A stretch of 64,000 bases of DNA from Hymenopus coronatus (Eukaryota > Arthropoda > Insecta > Mantodea > Hymenopodidae), in assembly GCA_030762935.1 (NCBI GenBank), contig CM060888.1, forward strand, positions 116,757,468 through 116,821,467, written 5' to 3'. The notes under the pieces are model-generated. The model searched no databases. It saw nothing but the letters and a program-made list of their open reading frames with translations, and was not told the DNA's origin. The translations under genes and the position numbers were made by a program. Below, in pieces: positions 57,768 through 64,000 of this stretch (position 1 is its first letter; each line of letters starts with the position of its first letter).

Positions 57768-58300
57768 AGGTAGAGTCAGAATGAAAAACTCAATGCCATA
57801 GCCGGAATTTAAACGACGACCAGCCACTAGCCTGTTTCACTAACCACTGAGCTACGATGGCAACAGGCCAGTTGTGGAATCTAATGCCAGGCGGCATGTT
57901 TAAATGCTGACTATGGCATTGAATTTTTCGTCTGATTCTACTTCTCCAACTACTATCTTACATATGACTTCTGCGAAAAAAATAATTAAGTTGGCACTAA
58001 TTGACCTCATAGTTGGCTAAATTATGAAGCCCGGGACTTAAAGTACTTATGAGTTGCCATGGGGTATGTCACCTCAAAGTAGTTTGAGATCACCTTCTGG
58101 CTTACCGGGTAACTTGCGAGTCAGTTGAGGAATGTAATGCCATGTCGGTATGTTGCCATGGTAACTCAGGGGTTAGAGTCCCGGCTAGAGACCGAGAGAT
58201 CTGTGGTTCAGATCCCGCCTATGGTATTATAAAGTTTTTGGTCTGACTTTTCCTATCTAACTACTGTCCTGCACACGGCTTGTGCGAAAAAAGCCCAATT
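57768..58300. repeat. S3 SINE cluster with inverted arrangement
   Basis: 57768-57880 carries a reverse S3 core (CACTGAGCTACGATGGC, A box complement). 57900-57985 is a forward 3' end (TTCTACTTCTCCAACTACTATC). 57990-58300 is a fairly complete forward S3 unit: leader (TCACCTCAAAGTAGTTTGAGATCACC, GGCTTACCGGGTAACTTGCG), core (TAACTCAGGGGTTAGAGTC, GGTTCAGATCCCG), 3' end CCTGCACACGGCTTGTGCG and AAAAAA. Confidence 0.75.
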
Positions 58301-58445
58301 AAATTCTGTTTGACTTATTGAAACGGAGCTTTGCTAAGGATCAGCACTGCCTGTTACCAACTGAGAAGACGTGCCTAATATTTTTAGAGGGTCCAAAGGA
58401 AAAAATCAGGAGGCATTAAATCAGTTGTTTGTATTAGCCAGAAAA

Positions 58446-58447
<2 letters not shown>

Positions 58448-58510
<63 letters not shown>

Positions 58511-58529
58511 CTCTCTCTCTATCTATCTA

Positions 58530-58569
<40 letters not shown>

Positions 58570-58571
58570 CA
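58448..58571. repeat. (TC)n microsatellite
   Basis: About 120 bp of TC dinucleotide with a few interruptions (TGTG, TATCTATC). The 74-codon frame through it is an artefact. Confidence 0.97.
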
Positions 58572-59180
58572 GCACTCTCCGAAATCCAGGATTAAAATTA
58601 TGTTCACATCGCTGTTAAAGTAGAAGCATGTGTACTTGCGCAAAATAGCCGGTACATTGTGTTTCACTTTTGAAACTGTATTCTGTAGAAGTTATAGGCA
58701 GAATAATGCATTCAAAGTGTAGCACGATTCTTCTCAAAGAACACAGGTTATAAGATAGCTTCAAATGTTTTTATTGAACTACTAAAATGTGATGGCTGTG
58801 ATACACAGATGGCCACAATTTATCAACTAAGAAAACATAAGAAAGAATAAATTAGAACAAAATCTGAAGTTATTATTTTAATTAGTCTTTTATTCAGATG
58901 CAGTTGATATTACATCTCATTTATTAAACGCAAACTAATGGCCTAGAAATGAGAAATCCTCATATTCAACAGTTTTACTCCTATTTCTTTAAATAATAAT
59001 TTTATGGTTTATGCGAAAGACAGTGGAGCTTGCATATTATCAACTAGCTATGGGGCCGAGAAGACACAAAAGCATAACATTTTGTCTGTTAGATCGTCTA
59101 AAAATTGCTCGACAGTCCAGCAAATATTCACCGAAAAGGTAGTTACACTGTTATAACATAACCACATCTTGGATGTTATG

Positions 59181-59184
<4 letters not shown>
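58572..59184. other. No recognisable feature
   Basis: Ordinary A+T-rich DNA. Confidence 0.4.

Positions 59185-59228
<44 letters not shown>
59185..59228. repeat. (AT)n microsatellite
   Basis: Uninterrupted AT dinucleotide run of more than 40 bp. Confidence 0.95.
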
Positions 59229-59232
<4 letters not shown>

Positions 59233-59666
59233 CGATGTTATATGCATATTTCCTAAAATATTGCGACGTATCACGTTATTAGAGATAGCATTAGGAAAAT
59301 ACGATTATAGGGTGCAAAGATGAGGATGACCATTATTTTTTTATAGAATACTGTGCAATAATTCATAAAAATATATAAGTTGAGTGAAATTAATTACACT
59401 GCATTCCAGACTTAAAAGGGACACCCAAGGTAACGCAGCTGGTTTTAAAGTTTACATCATTAAAGAAAGTAAAAAACCACGCCATCAGACTGTTGGGATG
59501 AATAATTCCTTGAAAGCGTGTTAAAGAACACAGATTACTTAACAATAAGCTATCTGTGCGAAGTAACATTCTCCAAAACTGGTCGGTGATATTTCAGTGC
59601 AGCATCTGAGTACTGGTCGATGCCAATCAAAATATAATACTGGAAACGAAAAAGTACTTCAGCAAT
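59229..59666. other. No recognisable feature
   Basis: No gene or repeat recognised. Confidence 0.4.
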
Positions 59667-60238
59667 CACATTAAACTTCCCTTACATTATGGATTTCCTG
59701 ACTATTTTCTAATTAACATATTTGACATTAAACTTCCCTTACATTATGGATTTCCTGGCTGTTTTCTATTTAACAGATTTGACATTAAACTTCCCCTACA
59801 TTATGGATTTCCTGACTATTTTCTATTTAACAGATTTGACATTAAAACTTCCCTTACATTATGGATTTCCTGACTATTTTCTATTTAACAGATTTGACAT
59901 TAAACTTCCCTTACATTATAGATTTCCTGACTATTTTGTATTTAACATATTTGACATTAAACTTCCCTTACTTTATGGATTTCCTGGCTATTTTCTATTT
60001 AAAAGATTTGACATTAAACTTCCCTTACATTATGAATTTCCTGACTACTTTCTATTTAACATATTTGACATTAAACTTCCCTTACTTAATGGATTTCCTG
60101 ACTATTTTCTATTTAACAGATTTGACATTAAACTTCCATTACATTATGGATTTCCTGACTATTTTCTATTTCACACATCTGACATTAAACTTCTCTTACA
60201 TTTTGGATTTCCTGGCTATTTTCTATTTAACAGATTTC
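59667..60238 (+). repeat. 57-bp tandem repeat, ten copies
   Basis: Ten units of 57 bp whose GACATTAAACTTCCC starts fall at 59667 (as CACATT), 59724, 59781, 59838, 59896, 59953, 60010, 60067, 60124 and 60181. The one 58-bp step is due to a single inserted A near 59846. Because 57 is 19 codons and units lack stops in two frames, long frames (59722-60249, 59861-60376) appear. Unit differences change amino acids freely, so there is no sign of protein selection. Confidence 0.97.
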
Positions 60239-60423
60239 CTTTTTGCTAAATTTGAGCCAGTGGAAGTATCAACACTATACGAACATACTGATAATTCAAG
60301 AAATATTAACAGTCAATATAAAAAAAATCCTTTTATCAGTCTATATTTATCTTTACAATTTCACAACAATTTTTAGTTACTTATGAATTATTTACATCTT
60401 AAAATGCTTTACTAAATAAAGGG

Positions 60424-61283
60424 AAAAAAACTGACGTGTTCCATTCACATGACTTTCTCTACATCTCTGCAACAAATATTGTTAAAAAGCTTATGCTTCT
60501 TTTTACTTCATACTACTCGAGAGAAAAATAACACAAATAGTCTTTCTCCTTGCTTCCATGCAAATAGAAGCGAAACAAGGGAGTGGCATAGGCTAAAGTA
60601 TTAGTCAAAAGCTGGTTGCCATGTGACTGAAGTTCCTTTGTATGGACAGGAGTTGATAAATTTCCGTATGAGAAAAGTGCAAGTTTTTTAAAGCTAAAAC
60701 CAATAATAAGCAGTATCTCAAACACAATTCCTTCATGAAAAAAATGTATATAATATAAATTGTGTATTTTAACGAGCTCTGATGATTAAGTTTTTGTCTA
60801 TCTCTTACGGTTTGCTAGTTATACACAATTCCGTAAAATTCATCCAGAATAAAGTAGTCTTCCGAGGCTATTCCCAGAAATTCAAGGTATACATTTTCAT
60901 TGTCAGGTAAATATCTTTAATATAAGAGATTTTAATCAAAATCGTTAGTCATTTTTGAGAAAATGAAAATTTCGAATTTGTTTATGTAAAGGTAGTTTAG
61001 AGTGGGGGATTTTCTTGAAAATCTTCTGTCACATGCTTGGAAGATACCAAACTTAAATACCAAGTTTGTGATTTAACGGTCTTTTCGTTATTGACCTATG
61101 CTGTCCACAGACACACACGTACACGCACACACACCGACCTTTTTTCCAAAAATGCTTTTTTTTTTGGATTCAGGGGATTCCAAAACATGTATTTCCGGTG
61201 AAATTGCTGTATCGAATTTTTGGATGGAATGCAATAGCTTCTCTATATACTATGTACATAGTACGTGTAGAGAAAGTAAAAAT
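60424..61283 (-). repeat. Family A, full-length reverse unit
   Basis: From AAAAAAACTGACGTGTTCC to TATACTATGTACATAGTACGTGTAGAGAAAGTAAAAAT. Hairpin perfect, CA-rich tract at 61111-61136. It follows the 57-bp repeat array by about 185 bp. Confidence 0.9.
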
Positions 61284-61837
61284 ATGTTTCTAGGTACCTT
61301 TTTCTCAGAAACCAATTCAAGTATAGGTTGAGCATTTTTTACTGCTTATGAACGTATACAACTAAACAAGAAAATTACGCTGTCATTTTATTATGCCTCT
61401 AGTTCAAATAACATTTTCTCCGTAAACTCCTCAATTGTTTAAAAAGTACTCGAAACTATAACTTTAGTTGTGTACATAGATTCTCTCACACAAATATGCA
61501 AACTTTCAGCTTTGGAACATTTACAGTTTTACCAACATTTGGAAAAATGTAGTGGTGAAATCCGCGCAGTTCTGCACTTCAAATTAATGATCATTAACTG
61601 TCATAGGATGTACAGTCCTAAAACTTTTGAATTGAGACTTCTTACATGAAGCCTGTGATGTTCATTAGCAGATAACACATGTTCATATGTCAAAAGTTTT
61701 CAAAAAGCTCATAGAAATTCAAAACATACGTACAGCCTATTTCAATACCTTTTGGAAGTGTGAAAAGCCAATAAAATATATTTTCTGAATCAGGAACATA
61801 TATACTTTCCAAACCTCTTTAGCTATTTGGAGTCCAA
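61284..61837. other. No recognisable feature
   Basis: A+T-rich spacer with no gene seen. Confidence 0.4.
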
Positions 61838-62010
61838 AGTTTCAAATCCTGTGCAATGTTGTGGTGGACAAAGCGGCTCAGGGGCGGGTTTTCTCCGGGT
61901 TTTCCGGTTTCCGGTTTCACATTCCACCGGGGCTCCATCTTCATGTATCACCAGTGTCATCGCCTGCGGTGCTAGAGCAGTAAAAGGAGGCGTTAAACAC
62001 CACAAAAGAT
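61838..62010 (+). repeat. tRNA-derived SINE (family S1), 5'-truncated
   Basis: Starts in the degraded B-box region (GTTTCAAATCC) and contains GTGGTGGACAAAGCGGC, TTCTCCGGGTTTTCCGG, TTCCACCGGGGCTCCATC and AGGCGTTAAACACCAC plus AAAA. A short CGGTTTCCGGTTTC duplication is present. Confidence 0.82.
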
Positions 62011-62079
62011 GAATCGGTTAATAATGGTGTAACCCGCCACCCTCCCGATACACACATACAAACACATACATACACACTT

Positions 62080-62322
62080 CAGCCCCATCTGTGGCCGAGT
62101 GGTTAGACCACTCGTCTCACTTAGACGCCCCGAGTTCGATCCTAAAAGACCGTATATGAAATTTGTGGTGGACAAAGCCACTCAGGGCGGGTGTTCTCCT
62201 TGTTCTCCGGTTACTTCCATCACCGCATTCCACCGGTGCTCCATTTTCATTCCATGTAACATCTATGTCATTGCCTGCGGTGTCATATGTAGTAAGCGGA
62301 AGTTAAAACACTACTAAAAAAA
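62080..62322 (+). repeat. tRNA-derived SINE (family S1), full
   Basis: Head CATCTGTGGCCGAGTGGTTA (A box) and CGAGTTCGATCC (B box), then the body with GTGGTGGACAAAGCC, TTCTCCGGTTAC, TTCCACCGGTGCTCCATT and AAACACTACTAAAAAAA. It lies 70 bp downstream of another S1 copy in the same orientation. Confidence 0.85.
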
Positions 62323-62521
62323 ATGTCAGTTCCATACTCCTATAGCCAATGGCAAACCATTGCTGCGTTACCTTGGCTTGAACTAGTTGCGGTTGTAACC
62401 CATTATCTTATAGATAATTGGAATTTTCTTTCGATGGAAACCATCAATATATGAAATGTTAAATGGCTAATTAATTTACAAATATATCAAACACGGACCT
62501 TCTATAAGGATTTAGTAGATT

Positions 62522-62610
62522 GTTTTTGAATCAGTGAAACACAAAACATCGATATTGAATTTTTGGTAGGAACGCAATGCTTCCTTTATGTACCATAAGA
62601 GGCTGCTACA
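62522..62610 (-). repeat. Family A, hairpin-end fragment
   Basis: TTTTTGAATCAGTGAAACACAAAACATCGATATTGAATTTTTGG...AACGCAATGCTTCC, matching the last part of reverse units just before the hairpin. Confidence 0.5.
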
Positions 62611-62984
62611 AAAGGTACATCCTAGAGAGTACTAGTGTTAGAATACCACAAATATTTTAATTATGATGTGAAATATCGCCCCTTCTAGAACACAGTGTCC
62701 AATATAACTCATCAGTTTAATCAGAATTAATCACACTATTGAGGTGTTTGGATATACGTATGAAAGACAAGTAACCGAAATTATGTTTTGGAATATAACA
62801 AATGTTCAGCATCATGCAAAGCGACATATGATGCTTACTTCAACAACTAAGATGGTGGTGCAATGAGGATGATTATGATGCTGCTTAAGATGATAGATTA
62901 AGTTAAAGTCAGAAGTGATTGAATTGAGCTCTAATTTCTCAAGGATTTCGGTATTTGCCTCAACATTTTTTGCCACAGGATTTA

Positions 62985-63775
62985 ATCTTTTACGTGCAAT
63001 TATTAGATCTATACTTTCCTTATTAGATGTTCATCTCGAATGTGATGGTCAAAATTTTAGCAAGCAGATCGCTATATGTTGACTTTCATTCAATTGTTAC
63101 AGGTTCATAACATTATGAGGTACCAAGAATGCTGTCATATATTGAATAATTAAGGCTAGTTGTATTCATTAGCTAAAAATAGTTAATGCCATAAAATTCA
63201 CTGTTGTTTATCTCTTATCGTCAAGAACTGTACAAAATTATACGAAATTCATTAAGAATGAAGAAAGCTTCGGAAACCAATCGCAGAAATGTCAAGATAA
63301 CCGTTTTAGTTGTTGCAAATATCTTAAACCTAAGGTATTTTAATTAAAATCGTTACATATTTTTGAGAACATAAAAATGTCAAAACATTTACCATATAAA
63401 AGGTCAGATCTTTAAATTTTTGGGATTCTAGCAAGTAAATATGGAACGTGTATTAACAATGAGGGCTTGAAGAGCATTAACAGGGATATTTCTTAAAAGA
63501 GTAGATAATACTTATTTCGAAGTCCGAAATCAAACGACGTATTTAGCTGGCTAAAGAGCCAAGTAAATTTAGAGAAATAGCTGTCAGAAAAGTTTCAGCT
63601 CTTAATTCAAGGAGTATTACGCTCTTAAACATCTTCGTGTCACATCTTGGAAGATTTTGAACTTAAATACCAACTTTGGTACCACAAGACTTACATAGTC
63701 TCACGACATTTCTCTAAAAATATATTTTAGGATTCACTGGGACTTCAATTCACTATATCCAATGAAATTGGAATG
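62985..63775 (-). repeat. Family A, strongly diverged reverse unit
   Basis: Recognisable by TTTATCTCTTATCGTCAAGAACTG, CATTAAGAATGAAGAAAGC, ATTTTAATTAAAATCGTTACAT and CATCTTGGAAGATTTTGAACTTAAATACCAACTTTGGTA. The ends are poor. Confidence 0.6.
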
Positions 63776-63778
63776 TAG

Positions 63779-64000
63779 AATTTTTACTCTCTCTGCGAAC
63801 TATGCACATAAGTGCATAAAGGAAGTATTGTATTCCACCCAAAAAATTGATATCGAGATTTCACCGGAAATACATGTTTTAGGATCCCCTGAAACCAAAA
63901 ATAAGCATTTTCAAAAAAGGACCGTGTGTGTGTGCGTATGGTCAGCATAGCTCAAAAACAAAAAGTCCGTTAAATACCAAACTTGGTATTTAAGTTTGGT
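63779..64000 (+). repeat. Family A, forward unit cut by the window end
   Basis: ATTTTTACTCTCTCTGCGAACTATGCACATAAGTGC, TTGTATTCCACCC, GAGATTTCACCGGAAATACATG, AAAAAAGGACCGTGTGTGTG and the AATACCAAACTTGGTATTTAAG palindrome. It continues beyond the window. Confidence 0.9.

Noticed and set aside
58371..58595. 74-codon frame through the (TC)n tract
   Set aside because: Artefact of dinucleotide repeat.
59667..60238. CRISPR-like array
   Set aside because: The repeats are contiguous without unique spacers, in a eukaryotic setting.
59722..60376. 175- and 171-codon frames as a repetitive protein gene
   Set aside because: They come from a 57-bp tandem repeat lacking stops in two frames. Unit differences are freely non-synonymous, and a one-base insertion shifts the register.

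Overview
This is a non-coding, A+T-rich stretch of a large animal nuclear genome, most likely an insect or other arthropod. I judge this from the A+T-rich intergenic DNA, several tRNA-derived SINE families, decayed LINEs of types common in insects, a mariner-like relic, a Helitron and a nuclear copy of a mitochondrial cox2 fragment. I cannot name the species. I found no intact host gene, rRNA, functional tRNA or CRISPR array. Nearly all short open frames are chance frames inside repeats.

The dominant component is one dispersed repeat, called family A here. A full unit is about 860 bp. About 23 full or partial units on both strands cover roughly a quarter of the window. In forward orientation a unit starts TTTTTACTTTCTCTAC followed by a hairpin around ACTATGTACATAGT. 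It then has a short A-rich stretch, a (GT)n tract, a second palindrome (TTAAATACCAA / TTGGTATTTAA) and about 550 bp of conserved unique sequence. It ends GTAGAGAAAGTCATGTGAATGG...CACATCAGATTTTT. The ends share the inverted 11-mer ACTTTCTCTAC. Units occur singly, head-to-tail, tail-to-tail and as dimers with a recurrent junction. I do not recognise this family, and it is the best candidate for something undescribed.

Layout: 0-5 kb, family A cluster; 7-8.3 kb, two SINE types; 8.4-14.2 kb, family A cluster with a 650-bp promoter-like insertion; 15.06-15.56 kb, a TIR element (MITE); 15.7-16.5 kb, LINE relic; 17 kb, inverted SINE pair; 18.5-25 kb, family A with a perfect 40-bp hairpin inserted at 20.7 kb; 25-29.3 kb, LINE relic, SINEs, cox2 NUMT and a 133-bp G+C-rich minisatellite; 32-33.8 kb, family A; 35-36.7 kb, long decayed LINE; 38.4-39 kb, mariner relic; 42.5-44.5 kb, family A dimer; 44.5-46.4 kb, the only well-preserved coding sequence, a 5'-truncated LINE reverse transcriptase on the minus strand; 48.7-53.6 kb, family A dimer and neighbours; 53.7-54.9 kb, a non-autonomous Helitron; 55-56.8 kb, family A tandem pair; 57.8-60.2 kb, SINEs, (TC)n, (AT)n and a ten-copy 57-bp tandem repeat; 60.4-64 kb, family A and two SINEs.

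There is no gene network to describe. The window records successive insertions, and the nesting gives relative ages: the hairpin insertion and the 12.2-kb insertion are younger than the family A copies they interrupt. The 44.6-kb LINE has kept a long open frame and the 7.9-kb SINE keeps a poly(A) tail and a 7-bp target duplication, so both look recent.
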